DNA of 64,000 nt, taken from assembly GCA_038496445.1 (NCBI GenBank), contig JALMLS010000015.1, positions 727,303-791,302 of the forward strand, written 5' to 3'. A model generated the notes under the pieces. That model was not told the origin of the DNA and ran no database searches. It saw nothing but the letters and a program-made list of their open reading frames with translations. This document shows positions 1 to 11,558 of this stretch, piece after piece. Numbering within the stretch: the first letter of the stretch is position 1; every line of letters starts with the position of its first letter. Position numbers and translations under genes: made by a program. This DNA is from Trichosphaerium sp. ATCC 40318. Taxonomy: Eukaryota; Discosea; Flabellinia; Trichosidae.

Positions 1-319
1 ACCTTGTATAAATGGTGATGTTCAAGTAGTAGCCAGCGATTGTGTTGGTTATGAACAGCAACGCTCTCCTACAGGTCTTGATTTGTTAATTGTCACGAGC
101 AAATGTTCTGGTGATACTACCATACCAATAGTACTTGGTGTAACTGGTGGTTTCTTGTTTGTAAGATCCACTTGGTTTCTTTTGCATTTACTTATTTTCT
201 ACTAGATTTTTGTAGCATTCATGATATCTGTATTTGTCATCAAACCTCTCAGAACAGCTATAGTACCTTGGTCATTGAGAACTAGACAAAAAGAAGCGAA
301 AATAACACCAATGAACTAA
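1..319 (+). CDS. Surface-protein family, 3' end (copy A, partial)
   Basis: The window opens inside the last exons of a surface-family gene. The frame gives a Cys-containing segment (SSPCINGDVQVVASDC), then a hydrophobic stretch interrupted by a 45-base GTAAGA...CTAG intron, and finishes with the conserved cytoplasmic tail (VFVIKPLRTAIVPWSLR) and a TAA at 317-319. This matches 5,099-5,422, the end of the complete gene at 2,838-5,422, almost base for base. A type I membrane protein is inferred from one membrane segment followed by a short basic tail. The function is unknown and the 5' part lies outside the window. Confidence 0.6.
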
Positions 320-484
320 AGAATGCCATTACCATTTCACCACGAAAGAAAAACTTACAAGGGTAAAAACTAAATAAAGGAACGGGGTCACCGTTGGCTA
401 TATTTTACTCTAAGATTTATGTTTATTTCGCCACAAAGATATACCAGAGCGTACCTTAAAGTGCCATCCTTAAAATAGCGTCAA

Positions 485-490
485 CACGTG
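485..490. promoter_or_regulatory. CACGTG palindrome upstream of copy B
   Basis: CACGTG lies 56 bases upstream of the ATG at 546, in a block also present upstream of the intact paralogue at 5,617. It fits an E-box-like promoter element. Confidence 0.45.
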
Positions 491-545
491 ATAAATTACC
501 CGAAACAACACGAAACAACACGACCCTCCAAAGAACGATAAAATA

Positions 546-892
546 ATGGTAAACACAGTGGAGGTGCTGTTGGTAGTCTCAATATTGCTATTCCCATGTA
601 TGTTATTACGTTAGATGAGTTTTTCGATTCTAGTGAAATACTTGAAACACCAGACTTAAGCGTTACTTCTGCACCAGTTATGGGCGCTTTGGAAACACAC
701 AATACAACGTATTATATTTTCGCTGCTTAAGAATTCACCGGTGAGTGATTAGCTATATTAGACGACGTAAGTCTAATACAAAAACAATACTTAACATAAG
801 TACAGGTTCCATAGATGTAGGTAGAATAGGTTCAGCGTTCACAGTACTTAGTTCTACGTGTTTTTTACATGCATCAATAAATGAGATTGGCT
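546..892 (+). pseudogene. Surface-protein family, internally deleted copy B
   Basis: The ATG and signal-peptide region (MVNTVEVLLVVSILLFP) and the following DEFFDSSEILETP segment match the intact gene at 5,617. Here, however, the first intron and part of the flanking exon are missing, and the codon after ALETHNTTYYIFAA is TAA where the intact gene has GAA. About 560 bases of the intact gene are then skipped, and homology resumes near 800 with a segment reading VGRIGSAFTVLSSTCFLHAS. Beyond 892 no further homology is seen. It is a decayed duplicate made by the segmental duplication that also produced copy A. Confidence 0.7.
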
Positions 893-1538
893 CTCATTCT
901 CATATAAGATATGTTATAAATATAAAGCCTTACTGCCAGTGTTGGCACCCAATTCACCTACGCTGTATTTACCAGTTTTCAAATGTTGAAGTTAAGGATA
1001 TTTATCCAGGAGAATCTCATTGACAGCTATAAGTTTCTCTGCATGCAGAGTTGGTTCTAATGAGTTAAAGTAAATGATGTGTAGGAAATAGTGGTATGGC
1101 TACTGCGATAGGTGTAAATTTGGTAGTGCGGCCATTGGCAATGCTGCGTTTTTGCTGAGAACTGCCAGAGATCAAAAAGTCAGCATCCAATCATATTAGC
1201 ATACTATTGGTTGGTCAGTCGGCTAAAGCTAGAGTCTGCTCCTACTGCAACAGAGTGGTGATACATAGGTCATTCAGGAAGTGCGTGTTCACAGTGTGTT
1301 GTTTTCCCGACTACGAGGTTCCGAACAGAAGGTTCACAGTTGCCAATCTCCCAGAGTTGACAGAGATTGTTCACAGCCTGCTTTACCCTGATGCCTGTGA
1401 AAAATACAAAATGGCGTATTCTGAAATGTACTTTCAACTAGCCAATGAACATTTCAGCTTCAAGCAAATGACAACACAACTTAATAAATAATTTTGGTAT
1501 TCAAAAATGGCTTGTTTTTGTTCAGTCTACTTTGCTAC
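893..1538. other. No recognisable gene
   Basis: An open stretch of about 90 codons at 1,207-1,491 (Cys-rich, starting at GTTG rather than a clear ATG) has no recognisable domain and no splice-site context. Nothing else can be supported here. Confidence 0.4.
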
Positions 1539-1835
1539 AGGTTAAAACTCGTGTCTAGTGCGACTCAGTGCACCGTTGTACTCATACAGCATTATGTTCA
1601 CAGTGGTGAGTCAACTTTAGTTCAGTCATATGCCTGAGTTGGGTTAAAATCAACACTGAGTCATCAGTCAACAGATGTATTAGTTTATTTTCACTTTCAA
1701 TCTACAGCACTTGACAACACTGACTTTGAGACTCATTGTGGTTGATGTCATGTACATGTTGAGTCAGGTGAGTCTGGTTTTGTCAGGGTTAAAAACAGAC
1801 CTGAGTGGGACTCACCCTTTATGATGGTGCTCATA
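1539..1835. repeat. Imperfect dispersed repeat pair
   Basis: About 50 bases at 1,539-1,590 (GGTTAAAA...GACTCA...CTCATA) recur in diverged form at 1,785-1,835, with more GAGTCA/GACTCA words between. It looks like decayed repetitive DNA next to the retroelement remnant. Confidence 0.35.
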
Positions 1836-1923
1836 TGTCACCAAATAATTTCGGCTGACGGCTGACTTGACTTCAGTCGTTTAACACTATACCAAGTAGG
1901 CTCCGTTTTTAATAACTGAGCCA

Positions 1924-2800
1924 TCAGTGGCAATGACTTAAAAAGGCATTGGTTTTATTAATTATATTGGTTGCAGAAATGGATTGATATATGGTTATTA
2001 TTTGGTTTCGAGTGGTTGAAGACGCTACGGTTAGCAAGAAAAAGCCTGGTTTTTGAAGATATGCAAGGGAGTCAAGGCCTAGACCAGTGCTTTTTTTTCT
2101 GAAACGTCTCTCAGGTTGGATTTTCCAAGGTATTTTGGCGTCTGCTCTGAGTAAGTCGGCTCCATTGCATCGCACTCTTTTGAGGATTGTTGGGTCTACT
2201 ACTGTAGCGTTGGTCACAAAGGTAATACCTAGGTTAATGACTATTTATGATTGTGGCTTTTCGATAAACATTAAATTTTCTGAAGCGGATAAGGCGAGAC
2301 CAGCTGCATGTCTTCTAGAGATTTCTTTGTTTTGTTTAGTGTTGTTGAGATTGAGGTTAATATGTATGCCTAGGTCTTTGTAGCGAGGAAGGAGACATGG
2401 TTATCACCTACTTTAGGAGGTGGGTATAGGTGGGTTGGAGCGGATCTGTTAATGTGATTTCTTGGCGTTAATTTTCATCCCATAAAAGGAGCACCATCAT
2501 TTCTTCATATGATTCTGCAATGATTTTTATATCATCATACGCTATTATAGGTACTCAGATGTTGGTGAAAGGATTTTGTAGCCACAGTTCATATTTTCAA
2601 GTTCTTTGATTAATATATTTGCAAAGGTGGAAAGTATTGGGCTGAGGCCATCGCCTTGTTTGACGCCTTTCTCAGTGTTAATGGAATTTTGCCAACTATG
2701 ATGTGGCGGTAAGACCTTTGTGCCACATTGCTGTTACGTTCTTTTTAGAAACCGTATTTGCTGTGGAATAGTATTGACCAATCAAATACGCTTTTGGACA
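1924..2800 (-). mobile_element. Decayed non-LTR (LINE-type) reverse transcriptase fragment
   Basis: Read on the minus strand in more than one frame, the stretch shows RT signatures in the right order: GVKQGDGLSPILSTFANIL near 2,600-2,660, which fits the GVRQGDPLSP motif of non-LTR RTs; then AYDDIKIIAES near 2,530-2,560, a damaged form of the YADD catalytic box lacking one residue; then YKDLGIHINLNL near 2,370, which fits the 'YLGI' segment after the palm. Frameshifts and stops separate the pieces and no ends or target-site duplications were identified. It is a dead remnant beside the surface-gene cluster. Confidence 0.7.
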
Positions 2801-2837
2801 GCGAAGTAATTTAATTTGTATCCACGTTAACTCGAAT

Positions 2838-5422
2838 ATGGTTTGTACACTGGGTGCCTATTTAACAATATCAGCGTCATTAATATGGATAACAGGTAAA
2901 TATAGCAACAGGTGTAGTTAATTTAGTGATTTATTTTTTTTTGGTAGTGTTCGCACGTGGGGCGCTAGAAGATGAATTTTTTGACTCCAATTGGGTGATG
3001 GAAACTAAACACATAATGAGAGAAAATGGAACGACGGAAATAGGATCAATACGAACAGCAGACGCTACTTATGTCATCTTTGTGTCACGTGCTAGTAAGC
3101 GACACTAATTCAATTTGATTTTTTTCTTTTTCTGAGTGTTTCGATACTCTACAATTCTAGATATCGCATATACGCTTCAAATCGTCCAAATTCTCTAAAT
3201 TTGTTTCCTCCAACAAAATTTGAACGATATTGCTGTACCTGAGATATCTAGAATTCTAGATTATCTAGATATTTGAAAATAAGGTGCCTTTCATATGGCA
3301 TAATATACCGCGCTGTACCATATGAACGTGGTTTTGAAACGTGACTTTAATTATCTTGAATTATCTAGTTTATCGGAGATATTTAACCATCTCCGTAGCA
3401 AATAATCTAACGTTGGATGTCGGAGTCAGTATAGCAGTAACCACCATACAAGGTAATGGTTCAATCATCACTTTTAATTGGTACTAACGTTTTGAAAAGA
3501 TTGGCGTGCTGGAAGTCGAACTTTTGAACCATTATTTGTAGCGAATGCTTCACATGTGAAAGTCCCAACTTTATCAAATTTAGTACACCAACCTGAATTC
3601 GTTTCGGTGTACAAAAGTATAGACGGAAGTTTGCGAGTATTGTTTTTACGTTTGGACATAAGTACAAAGGTAGGCGAGAAGACTACGGAAACCAACCTTA
3701 CCTTTTTTTTGTGAAAAAGACAATTGAAGTTACCAACGACACTCTATTTCAAGAAGAAATGGCTAACTCGTTAGACGCTTCAAGAAACTCAATTGTAGAA
3801 TGTGCGACATACACATTCATTGTTAGCGCTAACTCCTCTTTTTAGATAAAGTGAACAAATACTTGCTTCATTGTATTGTACAGTTAGGACCTTCTTACAC
3901 TTACATTCTTGAAAATGGATTGGACCCTGTATTAATTGGATGTGCGATTCATTGTTGTTACTTTAATATATCACTGACACATTTTTTAAAGTTGATAATA
4001 CAAGTATTGTTGATAGTTCACTTGTATTCGTTAATCAAAGCTGTTTTGTGGTTGCATCAGTTCGCCAAGGAACTCTGAAATTCACATACTGGAATAACTC
4101 CCTTCCTGTACAGTTTATAATATTGGCGCCACTTATTCATACATATTTTAGGCAGTTGAACAAGATTCAATACGGCTCTCACAGGTAGCACAGAGAGTAT
4201 ATTTGAGATACAACTTGGATCAAAATGTTCTTCATTTGCGAGTGGATGATTTGAAGTACACTTACTCAGTCATAATCACATCTACATGTGGATCAGCAAC
4301 GTTTGTGCAGTCAGATATTTTCGACAGGGTTCCTGAATTATCTGCCATAAGCGTTGGATCTTCTACAATCTCTCCATTTGTCTTTCTGTATTTCTACCCA
4401 AATATGACACAAAATATTAAGTACTCATCAAATGTTACCTTGGTATGTCAGTCTTACCCTATCAGATCCCACTAATGATCTTCAAGGAATCAGTCATTGA
4501 GAAACAGTTATCGATGAACTTGCCTAAATATGCTATTAGTGGTATTATTGACAAACATAGTTGTGTTCTGTTTGTACGTTTTCAATGAGGGCAAAGCATT
4601 TGTAACAATTGATAAATAGATATTGGCGTCAGCAGAGAATATGCAATACAATGCCTTCATTAAACCTCAGGATCGTCTATTCGATTGTATACGTGAGTAT
4701 CTATTCCATAACTTAGCTACCCTTATTCATGTTCTAGCAATTACTCCAGCACCTACGAGCTCAAGAATTGTAAACAACACCTTAGAGTGTATGAATAGCA
4801 CTTGCCTACAGTGCCTTTTGGCAGAGTGTACATACAATGGAAGTATCTATATACCTAACACTGTTGCTGTACGTATAACTGAGCCTACAGTGATTGAAGG
4901 TGATTTCACAAACAATGGCGATGTGATTCTAGTGGTTGACGATGAAACTACACTTTCTGTGAAAGGTAATGATATCATCTACAACGTAGAGTTAGTGTAT
5001 TAATTATAACTTTAGGATGCTTGGTGATATTGTCTAATAGTTCATTTATTGTTGACATATCCGGTGTTGACACATCATCTGAGCAAGTAATCAATGTTAT
5101 TTCATCACCTTGTATAAATGGCGATGTTCAAGTAGTAGCCAGCGATTGTGTTGGTTATGAACAGCAACGCTCTACCGCAGGTCTTGATTTAATTGTCACA
5201 AATGAATGTTCTGGTGATACTACCATACCAATAGTACTTGGTGTAACTGGTGGTTTCTTGTTTGTAAGATCCACTTTGTTTCTTTGCATTTACTTCATTT
5301 TCAACTAGATTTTTGTAGCATTCATGATATCTGTATTTGTCATCAAACCTCTCAGAACAGCTATAGTACCCTGGTCATTAAGAACCATAGCAAGAGAACC
5401 GAAAATAACACCAATGAACTAA
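2838..5422 (+). CDS. Surface-protein family member D (type I membrane protein)
   Basis: The proposed start at 2,838 opens a hydrophobic signal peptide (MVCTLGAYLTISASLIWIT) ending at a GTAAAT donor in the same phase as the first intron of the copy at 25,595. The next exon (EDEFFDSNWVMETKHIM) aligns to the family N-terminus. Later exons carry TFEPLF-like and SPFVFLYF segments, a Thr/Pro linker, a Cys pair (STCLQC), a beta-rich segment (TVIEGDFTNNGDVILVVDD), a membrane segment and the KPLR...VPWSLR tail, with TAA at 5,420-5,422. There are many Asn-X-Ser/Thr sequons. A cell-surface role is inferred; no known domain was recognised. Exon borders between 3,110 and 4,200 are uncertain, so some decay cannot be excluded. 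Confidence 0.55.
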
Positions 5423-5555
5423 ATATTGTTATTACATTCCAACGCGAAAGAAAAAACTTCCTATATTTTACCCTAAGATTTGAATATGTTTATTTCACCT
5501 CAAAGTATGTACTATAAGAGCGTACCTTAAAGTGCCATCCTTAAAATAGCGTCAA

Positions 5556-5561
5556 CACGTG
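5556..5561. promoter_or_regulatory. CACGTG palindrome upstream of copy C
   Basis: It lies 56 bases before the ATG at 5,617, the same spacing as in the duplicated block at 485. Confidence 0.45.
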
Positions 5562-5616
5562 ATAAATTACCCGAAACAACACGAAACAACACGACCCTCC
5601 AAAGAACGATAAAATA

Positions 5617-8380
5617 ATGGTAAACACAGTGGCGCTGCTGTTGATAGTCTCAATATTGTTATTCCCATGTATGTTATTACGTTAAACTAGAAATTAACAT
5701 TGTATTACAGTGGCGTATGCGCAAACGCCGTTAGATGAGTTTTTCGATTCTAGTGAAATACTTGAAACACCGGACGTTAGCGTTACTTCAGCACCAGTTA
5801 TGGGCGCTTTGGAAACATACAATACAACGTATTATATTTTCGCTGCTGAAGGATTCACTGGTGAGTGATTAGCAGCTTTTGTTTCTGAATAAGCGTTATT
5901 AAACTAGCTATATTAGACGGGCCAATAGACGGCACAGTACTCCGAGTGACAACGTTAGATGGTAATCTTTTTTTAGTAATCTATATTTCACTGACTCGAA
6001 GTAGATTGGCTTGCTGGAAATCTAACGTTTGAGCCTTTGTTCATTCCAGGCATTAAATCCCCTGAGCTCACTCTTTCAATGGATATGAGCGATTCTCTTA
6101 CGTTTGCTATGTTACACACAGACGGACTAGAATTTAGAGTTACATTCTTCAGCCTCAATCTAGCAGCGAAGGTGCAATATCAACCTTTTTTCTGATCCGT
6201 ACTAACGTGCTTCTTTAGAGCATTTCAGTCAATTCAACAGCATTTCCAAATGTAGACTCTAGTATTGTGAAGTCACATACATTCCTCTCAAGATTTGGTA
6301 CGACAAAACTATGATTTAGGCTCTAACTGATTGCTTAGGTCAATACTTTGTTAATTTTCATTTTGTGGAAATTGGCGATTTTGCAGATACCTTTGAGTTA
6401 AGCCAAACAACAGGACCTATACTAAGTACCTCTAAAACAAAAATAATAATAATTGTATACTTAATGATTACAGGTAAGGTAGATGTGGGTAGGATAGGTT
6501 CAGCGTTTACAGTACTTAGTTCTACGTGTTTTTTACATGCATCAATAAATGAGACTGGTAAGGATATCAAGTTCACATTCTCTGAGACGTTTCTACAGAA
6601 CGTACGTGTTTGACAACTTTGTTTGATCAAGTGCTAACATTACTTCAAGAATGCTACACAATATGTATTGAATCAAACTGAGGAAATAAGAAAGATAGTA
6701 TTCCTTGACTACAATCCAGCCACGTCATCTTTGGTTATTCAAATTGATACTTTGGGTTCTACAATTACAGCACTGTTTGATGTGTCCCCTGTAACATGTG
6801 AAATGGCATTTTTTATTTCAGAGTATCAAGAATCTCGTGATACAGCACCATCAACAGCAGTAAACACGTTTGATATATCACCAGTATCTCCATTCGTGTA
6901 CTTGCGCTATGACAGTGACAACGATACAATGATATTTTCTTCTACTGCGCAACTGGTACAGCTATAACAGTAACACAAAACTAAATTGCATAGGATAATC
7001 CACTAGAAAAGAACGTACAAAGTGTTGAGACTATTTACCCGTCAGTGTTAGAAGGTATCCTTGACAGAAACCTATGTTATCTTGTCGTACGCTTTCCTTA
7101 AAAGTGATTTGTCTAACACTAAAAACAAAGGTATTACTGGCAGACCAAGAAGAATTCATTGCGTTTATTGAACCCCGTGTAGACTTATTCACTTGTACTC
7201 GTACGTAGGTTCCTTCCTTATTTGGAATATTTACATTTGCCAAGCGAATACTCCGCAGCCTACAAGCCTACCTCCTTTTACCTCTCAACCTGTTTCTCCA
7301 ACTGCTGTACCATCACCTCCTCTACCACTCATCCCTCCTATCACGCCACCGCCAACTACAGAGCCTCCAACAACGAATGCACCTGTTGTACCTCGAGCAC
7401 CTATTCCAAACCCATTCCCAAATGTACAGCAGTTTTTCCTATTGGTATTGTCACAACTTATTATTCGATAGATTGAGCCTCGACTTGATTGTATCTTGGA
7501 ATTAGGCAACACATTCACTTTAATTCTTGGATGGAACACCATGGTAACAATATTTGGTAACTAAGCTATTGACACTTTTGAAGGAAACTCAAACAATTAT
7601 GGTTGATAGAGGAGAAAATAATATGATGACTGCTGGTGGTGTATCAATAACAACTCAGCCAACTTCGTTTAATGGAAGCGCTCCTTTTTATCCTGCATCA
7701 GGACAGTTCAGATTCAACTTCTCAGGTGGATCAGGGATGTGGATTCTCGGAAGAGGAGTGATCAACTTTGACAGCTCTGATCCAGATACAAGGTGTATTA
7801 CTGATGGTACGATTTTCGCAGCATCCTTAACCTCAATACTACTTTTTAGAGGCATCAGTTGCTTTGACAATCAACGAAGCATTTCCTTTGGATGACAATA
7901 CTCTCACTGGTATTCAAAATGAAGTTTCCAAAGGAATGGGTATTGATCCAAACATTACAGAAGTAACTCAACAACCAGTTACAAACAAACGTCAGGCAAG
8001 CACGACCGTTACTGTCACTGTTGCGTGTACGTTTAATTCGCTATCACGCTTTATATTCTCACATATATATTTTTAGCAACAAGTACCGTTCAACCTACAA
8101 CTGTGGTTGCGAACTTCATAAACAACGCTACTTTGGTATCACAGACTACAACTAACATAGAGACATCAGTCAATGTTATGGTTGAGGTAGGATAAGAACA
8201 ACAAATTCGTTAACTTACGCTTTTTGTCTATAGGATGTCTCTACTCCTGAACCTTCAACGGTTGTACAAGGCACAGACCGACCTTTACCACCTGTAGCAA
8301 CACCAACGCCAAGCAGCTTTGTTGTATTGCAACCTGCATTTGTAACTATAATTATGTTTCTCATACTAGCCGTTTTGTGA
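5617..8380 (+). CDS. Surface-protein family member C, GPI-like C-terminus
   Basis: The ATG at 5,617 opens a signal peptide (MVNTVALLLIVSILLFP) split from VAYAQTPLDEFFDSSEIL by a GTATGT...ACAG intron. The ectodomain repeats the family plan: NLTFEPLFIPG, VGRIGSAFTVLSSTCFLHAS, SPFVYLRYDSDNDT, and a long Pro/Thr/Ser linker around 7,250-7,410. The C-terminal third differs from members D, F, G and H: GGSGMWILGRGVINFDSS, then a segment (TGIQNEVSKGMGIDPNIT...TTVTVTVA) whose shape resembles SEA-like stalk modules, then a Thr/Pro stalk and a terminal hydrophobic stretch with no cytoplasmic tail, suggesting a GPI signal. TGA is at 8,378-8,380 with AATAAA just downstream. It has roughly ten short introns. 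Function is unknown. Confidence 0.65.
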
Positions 8381-8520
8381 ATTAAATAAACCTGCACGTG
8401 TAGAAATAACACAATTTTATTTACCTTCAAAGATTTTTCTCAGTTCATTCTGGTAGTTCCGAATCACCACATTGTCACAAAGAGGCGAGGTGTAAAGATT
8501 TCAAGAAAGCATGCCTTAAC

Positions 8521-8526
8521 CACGTG
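8521..8526. promoter_or_regulatory. CACGTG palindrome upstream of copy E
   Basis: It lies 47 bases upstream of the ATG at 8,573, within an otherwise T-rich leader. Confidence 0.45.
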
Positions 8527-8572
8527 ATCTGCACAAAATTCCTTTTTTCTCCATAAAAAAACGAAGAGCACA

Positions 8573-11391
8573 ATGGCGAAGAGTGCCACCATTGTCCTTA
8601 CCTTCTCTATGTTGCTTATACCTGGTACTTTGTTTTTATGTTCGGCTAATTAACTAACGCTTGTACAGCTCTTTACGCGCAAATCTTGCCCTTTAATGAG
8701 TTTTTTAATTCAAGTGGATTAGTAACTGGACCAAACGTAGCTCAGCTTGCATTATTAGAGATGGGCGCTTTAGAAACTCAAAACACAACATATTTCATCT
8801 TTGCTGCCAATGCGAGTTAGTAATTTTTCGTTCTCTTTTACAAAAAAGGTTTGATAATTCATAATACCTAGACGAAAATGGCACAAACGGTATAGCTGTA
8901 CAAGTGACGACAATCAACGGTAATCAGCAACATGTAACAGTAATTCAGATCTAACATCCATTAGATTGGAGTGCTGGAAACCTAACATTCAAGCCTTTGT
9001 TCATTCCACAAACGAGAGATCCGAAACTGACCACTTCAATTTCTATTAACGGTTCTACAACATTTGCTATGATACACAAACCTATGTCCGCATTTAGTGT
9101 ATCGTTCCTTCAACTTAATCTATCAACAAAGGTGCTGACCACAACTATTTTCGACATTTCTCATATTTTTTCTAATCACGTTCAAGGTTGTATCGGTTTC
9201 GCAAACCTATTCGTTTGGTGGTCTAATAGACTCTCAAGGCGTAAGCAAACATACATTTACATCATACAAGGGTACAATATTTAAAGAATAAACCAACCTG
9301 ATAATAGGTAGGTAAATATTACGTTAATTTTTTTTTCAATGAACGAGAAGGTCTTGCTGAAACATACGAGCTTCAAGAACAATCTACCCCCAAACTCGAT
9401 GCCAGTAATGCGGTCCCAATTTATTTATCCGCTGATAAGTTTAGGTGTAAATCTGTTTACATTCGATGCTTGGTTCACAGTTATTGGACCAAACTGTTTT
9501 TTGCATGCCTGGTTTGACAACTTGAATACGATTTCCTTCACATTCGTTGATACATCTTTGAATACTGTACGCTTGTCAACGTTATTAAATGTGACTAATT
9601 TCCAAAAATACAAGACCACCAAACAAAAAGTGTTCAATGAAACAGCACCTGAGGAAATAACAGATATTGAGTATCTTGAATACAACTCATTCACTAACTC
9701 TTTGGTAATCCAGCTACATTTGCAAAATGCAACTATTTTTAAAGCACTATTTGAAATGGACAAACAACAACACTGTAAACATGCGAAATTCTTAGAGAGT
9801 CATCACGTGATATTCGACAATGGAGTAGCAACAGCAGTAAACACTCATGATATATCATTTATTTCTCCATTTGTTTATATGCACTATGATCCATTTCCTA
9901 ACACTACTGTGGCGTTTTCTTCAACTCCGCAATTGGTACAACAATAACATGGTAAACAGAATTTTGACCTTGTTGCATTAGGACAACCTAATAACGAAGA
10001 ATTTGCCAATAGACTCTTTTTTTGTTCGAAAAGTACAAGGCATTCTTGATAGACACCACTGCATTCTTGTTGTACGTTTAGATTTTCTAATCTTTAAAGA
10101 TTTTAACAATATTATTGAAGGCCCTGATTGGAAATCATGCAGCCCAGTTCAGTGCCCTTATTGAGCCTCATGATGACTTGTTTAATTGCATTTGTAAGTA
10201 CCAAGATTATTCTCGTATAGGCGCTTAAGTTGCTTAGCAAATACTCCTCCTCCAATCTCTCTGATGCCAATCTCTGTAACTCCTACTTTGTTACCTACCA
10301 CTACTCCAACGCCTGTATCGCCAACTGTTGCGTTTACAACCCCACCACCAACTACAGAGGCTCCAACGTCCAATCCACCTGTCGCTCCATCAGCAAATCC
10401 ATTTCCAAATGTACATTTACTGCCTTTGTAACTTTGTTGTAATTGTTATTTGTTAGATTGTACCTAGACTTGATTGTATCTTGGAATCAGGCAATGAGTT
10501 CATTGTAATTCTTGGATGGAGCACCATGGTAACCGTACTCTTCACTATTTGTTGGAAATTACTGACATGTGAAAGCGTACATTGAGCGTAAACGTTGGCG
10601 AAAATAATATGGTTAGTGCTGGTGATGTATCAATAACAAATCAGCCAACTTCATTTTCTGGAGACGCACCGTTTTACCCTGCGTTGGGACAGTTCAGGCT
10701 CACTTTCTCAGGTGGCTCTGGCATGTGGATTCTCGGAAGAGGAGTCATCAACTTTGATAGCTCTGATCCAGATACAAGGTGTATTACTGATGGTACCATT
10801 TTCCCTAACTGCACAATCTTAACCTCACTTTACTTGTTAGAGGCTTCAATTGCTTTGAGAATCAACAAAGCGTTCCCTTTGGATGACAACACTCTCACTG
10901 GCATTCAAAACGAAGTTTCAAAAGGAATGGGTGTTGATCCAAATATCACAGTGGTCGATCAGGAATCATCAAACAAACGTCAGGCAAGCACAACTGTTAC
11001 CATTACAGTCGCTTGTACGTCAATCAGTAAAATCCACTTAAATATTTATGTTTTTAGCAACAAGTACCGTACAGCCTACAACCGTGGTTGCAAACTTCAT
11101 AAACAACGCTACTTTGGTATCACAGACTACAACTAACATAGAGACATCAGTTAATGTTATGGTTGAGGTAGGACAAGAACAAATAATCATGATACCTATG
11201 AACTAATTTTGTTTTCCTTTTAGGATATATCAACTCCTGCGCCTTCAACGCTTGTACAAAGCACAGACAGGCCTTTAACGCCTGCGGAATCACCGGTTGT
11301 ATCAGAGCCAAGTAGTTATGTTGTTTCACATCCTTCGTCTCTACTTACGTTTGTGCTAATGCTGATACTTTGTATGCCTTTCCAGCTTTGA
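8573..11391 (+). CDS. Surface-protein family member E, GPI-like C-terminus
   Basis: This is a tandem paralogue of the gene at 5,617-8,380, 192 bases downstream of it. The signal peptide (MAKSATIVLTFSMLLIP) is split by a short intron before ALYAQILPFNEFFNSSG. The same ordered blocks follow: NLTFKPLFIPQ, a Cys-containing segment (GPNCFLHAWFDN), SPFVYMHYDPF, a Pro/Thr linker at 10,230-10,400, GGSGMWILGRGVINFDSS, the SEA-like piece (TGIQNEVSKGMGVDPNIT), a Thr-rich stalk and a terminal hydrophobic stretch ending MLILCMPFQL. TGA is at 11,389-11,391 and ATAATAAA follows. High similarity to member C across exons and linker suggests a recent tandem duplication. An extracellular anchored protein is inferred. 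Confidence 0.65.
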
Positions 11392-11558
11392 TAATAAACA
11401 CATACTTATCAGAATTGACATGTACTGCTGAATACACTTTAGGTGTAATGCTCAGGGTAAAAGGTGTTTACAAGAAGATTCATAATGGTATTTAAAACAT
11501 GTTTTATCACGTGGTATTGTTACAAATAATACTTTGAGTTTTTTCTGAATAAAAAAAT

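Noticed and set aside
1207-1491. 94-codon Cys-rich open stretch as a gene
   Set aside because: No ATG start, no neighbours or homology visible, and it lies in decayed repetitive DNA.
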